60,000 nt of DNA from Cryptomeria japonica (GCF_030272615.1 NC_081412.1:671984852-672044851), one strand, 5' to 3'; counted from the stretch's first letter, positions 1-11,694 are shown. Notes: generated by a model from the sequence alone, not told the origin. Program-made: numbers and translations.

Positions 1-510
1 GAAAGACATTTTGGTTCTCAGTGATATACATTTTATGGGGATAGACCTTGAAAAGGATTTGCGATTGTATTGCAACTTAATTTAGCTTGTTTAAGGTCTC
101 CTTGAGGTTTTTGTGTTATTAGTGCTTCTCTCCTTTGATATTTTGTGTTTAAGTGTCATTTTGAGCACTATGGGAGAAGGTTCTTTATGCAGTTTTCTTT
201 TTGTGAGTCTGCAACCTTGTAATTTTGTACTCCCTCTGATTTTTGGAGTTTCCAGACCTACTCGGTTGGTTTTGAGTGCCTTTTTTTACCCCTTAGATTA
301 TTTGGGCAAGTAGCTTGGCCTTAGGTTTGCATTTTGCTTGATTTTTGGCTTCTTTACCGAAAGCACTAAAAAAAATAACAAAAATGCCACCATATGGACT
401 AGGAGCACCACTATACGGACCAGGGGCACTACCATATGACCCAGGAATGTGATTATTCATCCCAAGGTTGTTGGGGAATGTGCCAAGAGAGATGAAGTCT
501 TGAAACTGAG
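1..510. repeat. 0.5-kb duplicated unit, copy 1 (cut by window edge)
   Basis: This stretch is a diverged direct copy of 1930-2453. Both carry cattttggttctc, gatagaccttgaaaagga, a gcactatgggagaag-type block and gaatgtgccaagagag in the same order. The left end is lost at the window edge and similarity fades after about 500. No convincing coding frame covers it. It could be part of an old LTR or a dispersed repeat; the family is not recognised. Confidence 0.7.
389..451 (+). repeat. three 21-bp minisatellite units
   Basis: Three degenerate units of 21 bp follow each other at 389-409, 410-430 and 431-451, each built on accatatggacyagg. In one plus frame they read as Pro-Tyr-Gly-rich heptapeptides (PPYGLGA, PLYGPGA, LPYDPG). 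The array recurs in the second copy at 2323-2385, so it predates the duplication. No long open frame contains it. Confidence 0.65.
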
Positions 511-1929
511 AAATTGTTTGGTAAGAAGGCTTTTATTAAAGAATCTAGACCTAAAATTCTCATCCATTACCTATATGTTGAATTATCACAAAGAAAAGAA
601 AATGAAATAAGAAGATGGCTATGGTGAAAGGAAAACCGACATAGCACAAGTTGTTTAATTCCACAAATTGCCCCCCACAGGGTTATGGAGAGAACCTTAT
701 GGAAGTATATGTTGATTCCCTCGAGTAGTAGTTTGCCAAGTACTTTGTAGTCCCATGTTGAAATTGATGTTGTAACCCTATCCATGATATAGGCCCTACC
801 TTCTGCTATGTCCTTGCCATCTTCTCTGATCATCTTTGTGAAGCTTGTGCAGGGAATTCTCAAAATAAAATTCCCACCCAGAGCTCCCATTACCCTTCGT
901 TGTTCGAATCCTAGTCATTATTATTAATTAATTGATTAATGGATTTATATAGTTTAATAATGGTAAATTAATTAATGAATTAATATAGTTTAAAATAAAA
1001 AATTAAATAAATAGTTGATATAAATATTTAAATATTATTAAATGTAGTTATTATTATTTTATCACTTGGTAATTAGAGTAATGATTTAATTTTATTATTG
1101 TTTATGTAGGATTAATTAATTAATTATTATTTATTTAATTTATTGAGGTTATTTAATTATGTTCTTTTGATTATTTAATTTATGGGCTTAATTTAATTAA
1201 TTGTGCCCATAGGTTTTATTTATATTGGATAATCATACTATTTTAATTCCTATTTGTACTCTTATTTTGCTATTGGTCGGTAACTTGGTAAGTTAGATAA
1301 ATATTATTTTATATTATTTATGCATAGATTTTTTGGGTTGGTAGGTATATGATATGGTTTCCTTGAATTTTCTGATTGGCTAAGAGTTTCCTATAGTTGA
1401 AGTTTAATTTTTATTTATTTGGCTTTTTGAGAGTGTTGGCGGGTTACCATTCTGCATAATTTTGGATTAGGTTTTGAATTTTATTGAAGCTTGGATTGAA
1501 GATTTCATTTCTTGGTTGTTGATTATTGCGTTCTTCATCAAACTTTCTTTTGATTTGGAGTGCGATTTTTCAGGTTGCAGCTTTTGTTCTCTTCTTTGCA
1601 AATTTCATTTTTGAAAGCCTGTATACTTCGTGCTTGATTAAAAGATTGTTTTGGGTTTTAAAATTGTTTTTAGAGACTATATTTGCAATTGGAAAAGATT
1701 TGGGAAGGAAGGGATTTTGAAAGAGAATTTGCAGATCCTTGTTTTTAGCTTGAAATATTGCTTGTTAGGAGTGCACTTTCTATCCTATTCACTATGAATG
1801 GTAATTAATCCTTTTGTGATTGATATATGATGATAAAATTTAAATTTGTTATGATATTTCTTTCTATTTCTTTGAGTCGTTCTTGTCTCAATATGGTTTT
1901 TAGATGATTTTGGGCTTCCTGAAGGTTGA
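511..1929. other. spacer between duplicated units; no gene seen
   Basis: The DNA between the two 0.5-kb copies is AT-rich. From about 905 to 1330 it is dominated by ttaattaatt-type runs like those in the Gypsy LTRs of this window. The open frames (for example 567-890 minus) are short, lack recognisable motifs and are treated as chance. Confidence 0.5.
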
Positions 1930-2453
1930 CACGAGTCATTTTGGTTCTCGGTGATTTGCATTTTGTAGGGATAGACCTTGAAAAGGATCTGTGATTGTAT
2001 TTAAGTTCATGCAACTTATTATAAGTTTTTCTTGAGGTTGTTGTGTTATTAGTGCTTCTCTCCTTCGATGTTTTGTGTCTAAGTGCCATTCTAAGCACTG
2101 GTGGAGAAGGTTCTTTATGCAATTTTCTTTCCTCGAGTCTGCAACCTTGTAATTTTGTATTCTCTCTCTGATTTTTGGAGTTTCAAGACCTACTAGGTTG
2201 GTTTTGAGTGCCATGTTTGATGAGGCTTAGCTGATCTAGGAAAGTACCTTAGCCTTAGGTCTACATTTTGGTTGATTTTTATCTTCTTTAAAAAAAGTGA
2301 TAAAAAAACTCCCAAAAATGCCACCATGTGGACCAAGAGAACCACCATATAGACTAGGAACACTACCATATGGCCCCAAAAAGATAATTATGCATCCCAA
2401 GGGTACCGAGGAATGTGCCAAGAGAGTTGAATTTCTGAAAATGAGAAATTGGG
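1930..2453. repeat. 0.5-kb duplicated unit, copy 2
   Basis: Second copy of the unit at 1-510, in the same orientation and clearly diverged. Similarity starts near the gtcattttggttctcgg block at about 1936 and ends after the gagaaattggg block near 2453. It contains the same 21-bp array. The short overlapping frames on both strands here are not supported as genes. Confidence 0.7.
2323..2385 (+). repeat. 21-bp minisatellite, second copy
   Basis: Three 21-bp units at 2323-2343, 2344-2364 and 2365-2385, homologous to the array at 389-451 but more diverged. In the plus frame they still give heptapeptides (PPCGPRE, PPYRLGT, LPYGPKK). Confidence 0.6.
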
Positions 2454-3068
2454 AAAACACCCAAAACTCTACCAACTATACCCAAAATGATATCAGATGG
2501 TCTTAGAATGCTATGTTATGTACCGAAAATTCCATAGTACATACCAAAAACACTACACTACATTTAAGGGGCACTCAGCTGCATTCTGGGAGCTCTAGAC
2601 TACTCTAGAGGTCCTAAAAGTCAGTTTTGAGCAATGTAAGTGATTGTTTGGGTTCGATGCATTCTCCAAAGACATGGGTGGTTTTTTTTAATATTCTTTG
2701 AGTTGTATTTGATGTACTTTTATATTTTATAATGTATTTTGTGCTCCAGTAAGAGGGTGTGTGCCTTACCATTTAGGTGTTTCTTATGCTTTGAGTTGCT
2801 CCAAAAAGAGGAATATTTCCTTACTGTTGAGGATTCTTCTTATTACTCCAGTGGGATGTGTTATGATTTGTTGTTGAGGATTTTGACTCATGTTTTGTTA
2901 TGTTCATCATAGGATATTTGATTGTAATGCATTGGTGAAGGCTATTGTCATTTATGAGGCCTTATGTATCCTATTTTTGTGTAGTATGTTCATTATGATT
3001 TTATGAGCACTTTAATATCTCTTGTGAGCCTTGATTATTTGGGTTATGATGTTATCTTGTTGTATGTT
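2454..3068. other. unassigned DNA left of Copia A
   Basis: No gene or recognised element. The sequence is GT-rich on the plus strand and is the left half of the locus into which Copia A inserted; the right half resumes at 10859. Confidence 0.4.
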
Positions 3069-3073
3069 CCACC
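3069..3073. repeat. target-site duplication ccacc, left copy (Copia A)
   Basis: The five bases ccacc directly precede the outer end of Copia A and recur directly after its other end at 10854-10858. This fixes both element boundaries. Confidence 0.9.
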
Positions 3074-3334
3074 TAATAGTTCTGATACTTAATATAAGTA
3101 CAAATCCAATAGCCAACAAGATGAGAGGGGGGGGGGTGAATCATACAAACTTAATCATCCATAAAAACATCAAATTCAACCTCGGTAACATATATATCAG
3201 TCATATAACCAAAACTATCAAACATGCAAACTTAAAAGTATATGAACAATATAAACCTCATAACACCAAATTTAACGTGGAAAATGAAATAGGGAAAAAC
3301 CACTATGGGATTTCGGACCCACTAAGAAATATAC

Positions 3335-3560
3335 TCTTCTAGAGTATGCTCGGTTAAAAGCAAATCCTGTTAAAGATTACAAACACATTGCTAGATGTGA
3401 CCCGGTTAAGGGATTTCCCTCAAATCTATTAGGATCTTCACTTTGTTAGAAGTGACCTTGTCAAATGATTTCAAACACTCAATTAGAATGTCACCTTGCT
3501 AAAGGATTTACATATAAGACTATTAAGTCCACTCGATTAAGAGATTTTCTGCTACTTCTC
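3335..3560 (-). repeat. degenerate ~40-bp tandem units in Copia A U5
   Basis: About five imperfect units share a core like cacyyggttaagagattt in plus orientation. Recognisable cores are ctcggttaaaagcaaatcctg, cccggttaagggatttcc, ccttgtcaaatgatttc, ccttgctaaaggattta and ctcgattaagagatttt. The same array occurs in the other Copia A LTR, in both Copia B LTRs and, as three units, in the LTRs of element N. Confidence 0.6.
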
Positions 3561-4182
3561 AAAATAACAGTAATAAAAATATGTCTGCAACTTCACATCT
3601 AAAATTGCTAAAGCAAATTCCTATTTGTTCAATACAATCTAGACATAGAACTAATCTTGTCTATTTGTTGGGCTTCTATACTCTGTTATTCTAACAGGTC
3701 TTCAATCTTTTGTGCTCGGTCATCACTATGTAGCATCCCTGTGCATACACTTGCCCACATACATTATTTATCAATAGTTTCCTATTTATAAACAATCTTC
3801 TAACTGCTTAACCTCCTTGATCATATTTCCCATGATCAATTATAGCCATCAAATCTTCAATTTTGTCTAGGTTCAAGGCATCTTTCGACTTGAAAAACAT
3901 TTTACCCTGCCTTGGAACTTGCATAATAGTCTTGGAACTTGTGCCAAGGTATTGCAGTTCAATCTAAGCTGTAGATCTTCATGCTGACTTTCCATTGCCT
4001 TAGATTCGTTAACAAACTTCTTCCATGGCTTACCAATCATTTAATTCACTCCAGCTCATCAGCTTCCTTCATTACATATTGCATGTAAACATTTAATGCA
4101 TTTTGTTATAGCTCAGTTACAACTCAGTGAATACTAAACTTCACCTGGTAGACATACTACCTTCATTAACCGATAGTGATAA

Positions 4183-4228
4183 CCTTAGGGTTTACCGACT
4201 AGGTTCCTTAGGGTTTATCAACTAGGTT
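4183..4228 (-). promoter_or_regulatory. tandem telo-box repeat in Copia A U3
   Basis: Two 23-bp units (4183-4205 and 4206-4228) start ccttagggttta; on the transcribed strand each contains aaaccctaa. This matches the plant telo-box, a known promoter element of translation and cell-division genes. The partner LTR has one unit (10430-10452), so copy number changed after insertion. A promoter role here is inferred. Confidence 0.5.
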
Positions 4229-4629
4229 CTTTGCTTGATAACATAGTATAGTATTAACCTTTATATTTTACAACATATGTATGATGTTAAAACAATCTAA
4301 AACATCATGATCTCATCATTGTCTGACTCAATAGTAGTTGCCCATTGAATACCTTATTCATCCCTTTATTCATCATATTCTTTCTGTGTCTTTTACTGAC
4401 ATTTTTATACTCATCAAATCACACTTCTTAAGATATGGCAACATCATACTGAATTAGAAAATCAATTTCTTGATATCAATGACAAAATAATAATATTAAG
4501 ACAGTAATCATCCTTAATCAATTATATCCATAGTCATCAACAACCTTCTGAATGTCCTTATTGAAATGCCAACAATCTCTCATTCTAATTGGAATGCCAA
4601 CCTTCTTGTTGTTTGTTATAATGGCAACA

Positions 4630-4641
4630 ATCTCCCCCTTT
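4630..4641 (-). other. polypurine tract of Copia A
   Basis: On the minus strand aaagggggagat abuts the 5' end of the 3' LTR (tgttgcc). This is where plus-strand priming is expected. Confidence 0.88.
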
Positions 4642-5105
4642 GGCATTGATTGCAAAACCAATTGATTTGACCTTAATAGATTTGGATTGCTGTGATTCTG
4701 AAATGCTAAAATGCTCTCCCCCATACATTAGACTTCTCTTCTATTTTAAGTCTTTATTTCAATCTATAGTCTTCTCTAAGTCTTCTCCCATATATTAGTC
4801 TTCTCTCCCTTTGGTAGGTCTTCTCCCCCTTTGGTAGGTCTTCTCCCCCTTTGATAACAATGCCAAAAAGAAAAGAACTAAAACATAATTTCTTTTTGTA
4901 AAAAGTTATTTCCTACTATTGTATATCAACTGAGTCTTGGTCAGAGCATTTGTCTTCAATTCCTATTCCCTATATAATTCTCTGTATTATTTCCAGTATT
5001 AATTCCAATGCACTTTTAGAAAACATTCTAAAGTGTATAACTCTAGCATCAACTCCCAAAAGATATTCAAGAGAGTCATGGGATTGATGCTTTCACCGAA
5101 CTCAG
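4642..5105 (-). other. Copia A 3' untranslated region with purine-tract repeats
   Basis: Between the RNase H stop and the purine tract there is no envelope-like frame. The stretch at about 4806-4852 holds three tandem pyrimidine blocks (ctccccctttggtaggtctt type), which read as extra purine tracts on the coding strand. Confidence 0.65.
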
Positions 5106-6656
5106 TCAGTGAATGGAAGATAGGGGTAGGACCCCTAACTTACTTGTGAGATATTCAAAAGTGTCCTTTGGTAGTGGCTTGGTGAAGATACCTACTATTT
5201 TCTCCTTTGTACTAACATATTCCAACACTACTTTGTTCTCTTGAGCTTCTTCTCTAAGATAATGATATTTGATAGATATGTGATTTGTCATAGAGTGCAT
5301 AACATGATTCTTTGAAATGTTAATGGCACTAGTATTGTCACGGAATATAGTTATTGGCTCAGTAACCTGCTCATTTATACCTTCCAACAGTTGTTTGATC
5401 CATGCTATATTGGTGCAATTTAGTGCTGCAACAACATATTCAGCTTCTGTTGTTGACTGAGAAACACATCCTTGTTTCTTGCTAAGCCAACTCACTAGTC
5501 TTTCTCCTAAAAAGAAAGCTCCACCACTTGTGCTTTTCCTATCATCAATGTTGTCTACCCAATCAGCATCAGTATAAACTTTTAAATCAAACTCATTTCC
5601 TTTCTGATATACTAAGCCATAATCTTCAATGCCTTTCAAGTATCTAAAAATTCTTTTGATTGTTGTCATGTGTGTTTCCTTAGGATCTGCAGAAAATCTT
5701 GCAACAATACCTACTACATGTGTTATATCTGGCCTACTGTGAACAACATATTGCAACTTTCCAATCATAGATTGGTAAAGTGTCTCATCAACAGATGTAG
5801 ATTCAGCATTCTTTGATAATTTACAGTTGGTAGTCATAGGAGTACTTACTAGTTTTGAATCATCCATTCCAAATTTCTTCAAGATTTCCTTTATGTACTT
5901 GGATTGGGTAATGAGAATCTCATTTTTCATTTGTAGTATCTGTAAACCTATAAAATACTTTATCTCACCGATTAATGACATCTCAAATTCTTTGCTCATT
6001 TCATTTCCAAAGTTCTTGCATAAAGAGTCATTTCCACAAAATATAATATCATCAACAAATCTGCCTGAGATTAGTATTCCATTTTCATCATTCTTCATGT
6101 ACATGTTGTTCTCACTTGTCCTTATAAAACCAATCTTAATCAAATAAGAGTGCAATCTTTCATACCATGCTCTTGGTGCTTGTTTCAAACCATATAAAGC
6201 TTTGTTCCACTTACATACCTGATCTTTATTATTGTCTTCAACAAATCCTTCAGGTTGTTCAATGAAAGCTTCTTCTTCTAATATACCATTCAGAAATGCA
6301 GATTTGACATCCATTTGATATACCTTGAAATTCTTGTAAGCAGCATATGCCAACAATATTCTTACTCCTTCAAGTCTTGCCACAGGTGCAAAAGTCTCAC
6401 CATAATCAATTCCTTCTTCTTGGGCATAACATTTGCAAACTAATCTTGCTTTGTTCCGAATGACCTCACCTTTTTCATTTAGCTTGTTTCTGAAGATCCA
6501 CTTTGTACTGATTACATTTTTGTCCTTCGGTCTTGGGACTAGTGTCCATGTGCCATTCTTCTTGATTTGATCAATCTCTTTTGTCATAGCATTTATCCAA
6601 TGTTCACTGTTAAATGCCTCTTTCACTATTCTCGGTTCAAATTCAGATATCAACAT
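5106..6656 (-). pseudogene. Copia A reverse transcriptase and RNase H domains
   Basis: 516 codons remain open. They run from the RT fingers ([19 protein letters not shown] at about 36-55) through [11 protein letters not shown], the active site FVDD ([11 protein letters not shown]) and [10 protein letters not shown] to RNase H (VYTDADW, STTEAEY, DNTSAI) and the closing [11 protein letters not shown] motif. This is the part of the Copia polyprotein that copies element RNA into DNA and removes the RNA strand. The canonical YVDD Tyr is Phe, as in many plant Copia elements. It shares the gag and integrase frame, which is blocked upstream, so no full polyprotein can be made. Copia B has the same domains. 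Confidence 0.9.
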
Positions 6657-6796
6657 GTGTTTTGTCTCAGTTTGTTCCTTGTCATCATTGGATCATCCTT
6701 ATCTCCTATAATCTGACTTGGTGCATGATGTCTTCTGACATACTTGGCTAATATAGGCTCAGTAGGCTCTATATGATCTTCTTCATCACTCAGTAA

Positions 6797-7799
6797 CTAG
6801 ATATTTACTTCAGTTTCTTCAACTATTATCTCGGTAGGACTTCTCGATTGCACATAGACAAATTCATCATAGTCTTCTAGTTCCTTGGAATTTCCTTCAT
6901 CATTTCTTTCTGCAAATTCATCAATTTTCACATTTGCACTTTCTACTATTTTGTTAGATGATTTGATCAGACATTTAAATGCTTTGCTTCTAGCAGAGTA
7001 ACCTAGAAATGTTCCTTCCTCACTTTTCTGATCAAAACTTGTCATTTCTATCATCTTTATGAACATAGCATCTACTTCAAAAGATTTTAAAATAACTAAC
7101 ATTAGGTTTCTTATCATACCAGATCTCATAAGTTGTCTTCAAAGTACCTTTCTTCAATTGAACTCAGTTCAAGGTGTAAACAATTGTGCTTATTGCTTCT
7201 CTCCAAAATGTTTGTGGCACCATCTTCTCAATCATCAGTGTTCTAACACAATCCACAATAGATCTATTTCTTCTTTCAGCTATCCCATTCTACTATGGAG
7301 TTCTTGGTGTAGAGACTTGTCTTTTTATACCATGATCATTGCAAAACAAGTTGAACTCATCAGAAGTAAACTCTCCTCCTCTATCTGATCTGAGACATTT
7401 CAGTTGTCTTCCTATTTCATTTTCAACTCTGGCCTTGTACCATTTAAACGTTTGAAAATCTTTTGATTTTTCTTTTAAAAACATTACTGAAATCATCCTT
7501 GAGTAATCATCCACTAATAATATGAAATACTTATCACCATAATAACTTTGAGCTTTCATAGGACCACAAAGATCAGTGTGTACTAGATCTAAAATTCCTT
7601 TATAAGTGTAAGACTTACTTGTAAATCTTGATCTTGTCATTTTACCCATCTGGCATCCTCGGCACATAGCATTCTCAAGTTTTTCAAGACTCGGTAAACC
7701 TCTTACTCTGTGCTTCTTACTTATCTTGATCAGGTTATCAAAATTTACATGACAAAACCTCTTATGCCATAGCCAGGTATCATCGATCTTTGCATGCAA
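6797..7799 (-). pseudogene. Copia A integrase, frameshifted with stops
   Basis: The segment 7799-7293 holds the GAG-pre-integrase zinc-binding region (WHKRFCHV, then CRGCQMGK) and the start of the catalytic core (HTDLCGP with the first Asp; LRSDRGGEF with the second). Two adjacent TAG codons at 7290-7295 replace the Gln pair of the usual PQQNG motif, so the frame ends before the third acidic residue. The next segment, 7129-6797, lies in a different frame and covers the linker after the core (TFLGYSARSKAFKCL). The reading frame returns to the gag frame by 6656, so at least two compensating indels lie here. Integration function is lost. Confidence 0.85.
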
Positions 7800-7946
7800 A
7801 CACTTATTCTGAGTTGAGTCAATGTGAAATGTATTACCTTTTGTTTTTGTCCCAGTAGCAGCTAACTTTCCATTCTTGTCATGAACTTTGACAATTCCTT
7901 TCTAAAATTCTATTTGGTAACCTGTGTTATTTAACTGTGCTACACT

Positions 7947-9260
7947 TTACAAATTGTATTTCAAACCTTCAACCCAATAAACATCATTGCATCTTGCATT
8001 ATCAAGAAGTTTTATAGATCCTTTACCTCTTACCAGACATGGTGCATCATTACCAAATCTAACATAGCCTCCATCATAATCTTCTAACATAACAAACTTA
8101 TGTTTATCACCTGTCATATGATGTGAGCATCCACTATCTATAATCAAAGAATCATTACTATTTATGTGAGATATTAGGGCTTTTTCTTCATACCTTTCTT
8201 CATCTGATCCATCCTTGATAGCCACATAAACAACTTCCTCTATATTAGTCTCATCTAATTTATCATCCTTAGATTCCTCATCAGCTATTAAGCATGTCTT
8301 TCTATCTCTTCTTCTGAACTCTTGGTGTCCTCTATAATGGTTATCTTTCTGTCTGTCATGTCGGTAATCTCTCTTTTCACTAGATTCTTTGTTAGGATAG
8401 TTAGAAGCCATATGTCCTATCTTATCACAATTGAAACATTTTAAAGGTAGTTTTCCTTTATACTTACCTTTGCCTCTCGATAACCTTTTGGGAAATAGTG
8501 CTTCAAACAGTTTGTGTACTTCTTCCATGTTCTTCTGAAATCTTTCACTTGCTCCACTGTGATCTCCTTTAGAGTACTTATACTTTCTTTCATTGTAATC
8601 ATTAGATTCATTAAGATGAAAAGAACTAAATGCAGATTCAACTTTATTTACCGATGACCCACTGATATCAAAGTTACTTAGCTCAAATGCATGTAGCTTA
8701 CCAATAGTAGCATCTAAAGAAACTAGCATATTGGGTAGAGACCTCAATTCATTGATTGCAGAGACTCAAATTGTATAGGCAGGTAGAAGGGTTCTTAAAA
8801 ACTTACTTGTTACATCCTTTTCTTCAATAGTTCCTCCTGCTCCTTTGATTTGATTTACAATCTCCTTTAGTCTTGTACTGTACTAAGTTATGTTCTCACC
8901 TTCATTCATCCTCATAGATTCAAGTTGTCCTCATAGACTATCTACTTTTTCTCTTTGAACATGTTCATCTCCACCATATACTAATATGAGCTTAGTCCAC
9001 ATTGCCTTTGCATCAGTACATCCTTCTAGATTATTAAACTCTAAATCAGGCAATGCAGATGTTATTTCAATCATTGCTTGAATATGTTCTTGCTTTGCCT
9101 TTATCTCTTCCATAGTCAATGGATAGGTGCTCGGTGTGACAAAATCATTCTCCAGATAGTATACAACATATTCTCCAGCTCCTAATAGATGTAGCTTCAT
9201 CCTTTTCTGCCATGTAGAGAAACTTGACTTACTCAGCTTCTGTGCATCCCTCTTATACAT
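7947..9260 (-). pseudogene. Copia A gag and protease
   Basis: Two in-frame pieces, 9260-8931 and 8747-7947. The first is the UBN2-type gag domain (STWQKRMKLHLLGAGEY, AMWTKLILVYGGDEHVQRE). The second ends with one CCHC knuckle whose last Cys is Tyr (CFNCDKIGHMASNY) and the protease motif DSGCSHHMTG. The stop at 8931-8933 is TGA where Copia B has an Arg codon, which fits CGA-to-TGA decay at CpG. Gag would form the particle and the aspartic protease would mature it. The damaged knuckle is not seen in Copia B (CFNCDKIGHMASNC). Confidence 0.87.
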
Positions 9261-9310
9261 CTTTGGATCTTTAACTCAAGTGCCTTTAAACTTTCCTTTT
9301 GGAGTCCAAA

Positions 9311-9322
9311 GCTCTGATACCA
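9311..9322 (-). other. primer-binding site of Copia A (Met-tRNA type)
   Basis: On the minus strand TGGTATCAGAGC follows the 5' LTR end (ctatca) after two bases. It is complementary to the 3' end of plant initiator Met-tRNA, the usual Copia primer. Confidence 0.92.
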
Positions 9323-9324
9323 AT

Positions 9325-10853
9325 TGATAGTTTTGATACTTAATATAAGTATAGATCCAATAGCCAACAAGATGAGAGGCGGGGGTGAATCATACAAACT
9401 TAATCATCCATAAAAACATTAGATTCAACGTCGGTAACATATATCAGTCATATAACCAAAATTTTCAAACATGCAAACTTAAAAGAATATGAACAATATA
9501 AACCTCATAACACCATATTTAACGTGGAAACCCAAATAGGAAAAAACAACTTTGGGATTTCAGACCCACTAAGAAATATACTCTTCTAGAGTACGCTCGG
9601 TTAAAAGCAAATCCTGTTAAAGAATACAAACACATTGCTAGATGTGACCCAGTTAAGGGATTTCCCTCAAATCTATTAGGATCTTCACTTTGTTAGAAGT
9701 GACCTTGTAAGAGGATATCAAACACTCAATCAAAATGTCACCTTGATAGAGGATTTACATATAAGACTGTTAAGTCCACTCGGTTAAGAGATTTTCTGCT
9801 ACTTCTCAAAATAACAGTAATAAAAATATGTTTGCAACTTCACATCTAAAAATGCTAAAGCAGATTCCTATTTGTTCAATACAATCTAGACATAGAACTA
9901 ATCTTGTCTATTTGCTGGGCTTCTCTACTCTATTATTCTAATAGGTCTTCAAGATTCTATGCTCGGTAATCACTATGTAGCATCCCTGTGCATACACTTG
10001 CTCACATAAATTGTTTATCAATAGTTTCCTATTTATAAACAATCTTCTAACCGCTTAACCTCATTGATCACATTTCCCATGATCAGTCATAGCCATCAGA
10101 TCTTCAATCTTGTCTAGGTTCAATGCATCTTTCGATCTGAAAACATTTTATCTTGCCTTGGAACTTGCATAATAGTCTTCAAACTTGTGCCAGGGTATTG
10201 CGGTTCGATCTGAGCTGTATATCTTCATGCCGACTTTCCATTGCCTTAGATTCATTAAGAAACTTCATTAAATAGCTTACCAATCATTTAATTCACTCCA
10301 GCTCATTAGTTTCCTTCATTAAATACCACATATAAACATTTAATGCATTCTGTTATAGGTCAGTTACAACTCGGTGAATACTAAACTTCACTCGGTAGAC
10401 ATACCGCCTTCATTAACCGATAGTGATAACCTTAGAGTTTACCGACTAGGTTCTTTGCCTGATAACATAGTATAGTATTAACCTTTACATTTTACAACAT
10501 ATGTATGATGTTAAAACAATCTAAAACATCATGATCTCATCATTGTCTGACTCAGTAGTAGTTGTCCATTGAATACCTTATTCATCCCTTTATTCATCAT
10601 ATTCTTTCTGTGTCTTTTACTGACATCTTTATACTCATCAAATCATACTTCTTAAGATATGGCAAAATCATACTAAATTAGAAAATCGATTTCTTGACAT
10701 CAATGACAAAATAATAATATTAAGATAGTAATCATCCTTAATTAGTTATATCCATAGTCATCAACAACCTTCTGAATGTCCTTATTGAAATGCCAACAAT
10801 CTCTCATTGTAATTGGAATGCCAACCTTCTTCTTGTCTGTTATAATGCCAACA
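9325..10853 (-). repeat. Copia A 5' LTR
   Basis: 1529 bp, beginning tgttggcattataac and ending ctatca on the minus strand. A conserved tttgggtttccacg block in the transcribed orientation (near 9525) also occurs, in altered form, in Copia C. It has a single 23-bp telo-box unit (10430-10452), against two in the 3' LTR. Confidence 0.92.
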
Positions 10854-10858
10854 CCACC
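10854..10858. repeat. target-site duplication ccacc, right copy (Copia A)
   Basis: Identical to 3069-3073. Removing the element and one copy joins the flanking DNA cleanly. Confidence 0.9.
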
Positions 10859-11694
10859 CTATGTTCTATGTGCATGCTAGGGGGACTGGGCTTCCAAGTG
10901 AGTGACCAGGATCGCAAGGGTCTAGATAGCTAGGTTACTCGAGCTCTAGATCGTCGGATATCTCATTGGGAGTTTGAATTTATAATATAGTGATAACTTA
11001 ATATAATAACTCTTGGGTTTAGGTAGAATACTTCATCTTACTAAGATATTAAATGGATTATGACCCCTCTACCTTGCCTAGTGGTAGTGATCTGGGATAG
11101 GATTGGGAAGGCCTTGGAAACCTAGGTAAGCTAATCTTCCTTACCCCATTAAGGTTGAGATGCCTCTGCATTTGCATTTAGGATGGTTGGGACACATACC
11201 CATGTTCCTATTTGTTGCATGCAATGACACTTTCCCTACATGTATGTCGTAGTGTCTTGAGCATTGTTATTTATGTGTTACCTTTTGAGAGTTTGTGTTG
11301 GAGGCTTTGAAGATTGGATTCTACATCTTGCATTATTGCATTTATTGTATTCATCTTTCCTTTGGTTGTTAGGTGTCAGCCAATATCTAGAGTGTCAGTG
11401 GGATCTTTTGTCATCTCCTAGAATGGGGGGTGGTTTGATGCCTTCTTCCATTGGGATTCCCTTACGTGGATGTGGATATCTTGTCTTCTCAACTTGGGAT
11501 GGATTCTTGTACAGAAAGTTATTGTAAATGGTTCTTGTGACATATTTGTATAGATTGATGATGCAAATGTAATGTGATTGAAAGACATCCTCTTCATGGT
11601 GTAAGGATATTTTATTCATGTAAATGGTGGATAGCATTGTAGGAGAATAAATGAAGTAACTTGTGATATTGGTTTATTAATGGAAATGGAATTA
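10859..11694. other. unassigned DNA right of Copia A
   Basis: No recognised gene. It continues the locus interrupted by Copia A. The 87-codon plus frame at 11264-11527 has no motif and is treated as chance. It may be part of an old LTR. Confidence 0.4.

Larger units (their letters stand above)
3074..4629 (-). repeat. Copia A 3' LTR
   Basis: 1556 bp, the copy next to the purine tract. Read on the minus strand it begins tgttgcc and should end ctatca; here the last bases read ctatta (plus taatag), a CA-to-TA change against tgatag in the other LTR. It carries two tandem 23-bp telo-box units at 4183-4228 and degenerate U5 repeats at about 3335-3560. Confidence 0.92.
3074..10853 (-). mobile_element. 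Copia A: full-length Ty1/Copia LTR retrotransposon
   Basis: A complete 7780-bp element on the minus strand: 5' LTR 9325-10853, primer site 9311-9322, gag-protease-integrase-RT-RNase H 9260-5106, purine tract 4630-4641, 3' LTR 3074-4629, flanked by ccacc. The domain order (integrase before RT) marks it as Copia. RT motifs such as [18 protein letters not shown] and [11 protein letters not shown], and LTRs near 1.5 kb, resemble the SIRE/Maximus lineage (inferred). Gag, integrase and RT keep the same frame, interrupted by stops and by one stretch (6797-7129) in another frame, so the copy is inactive. Copia B is the same family. Confidence 0.93.

Noticed and set aside
9311-9322. tRNA gene fragments at the primer sites
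   Set aside because: Only 12-18 bp complementary to tRNA ends; no cloverleaf is present here or elsewhere in the window.
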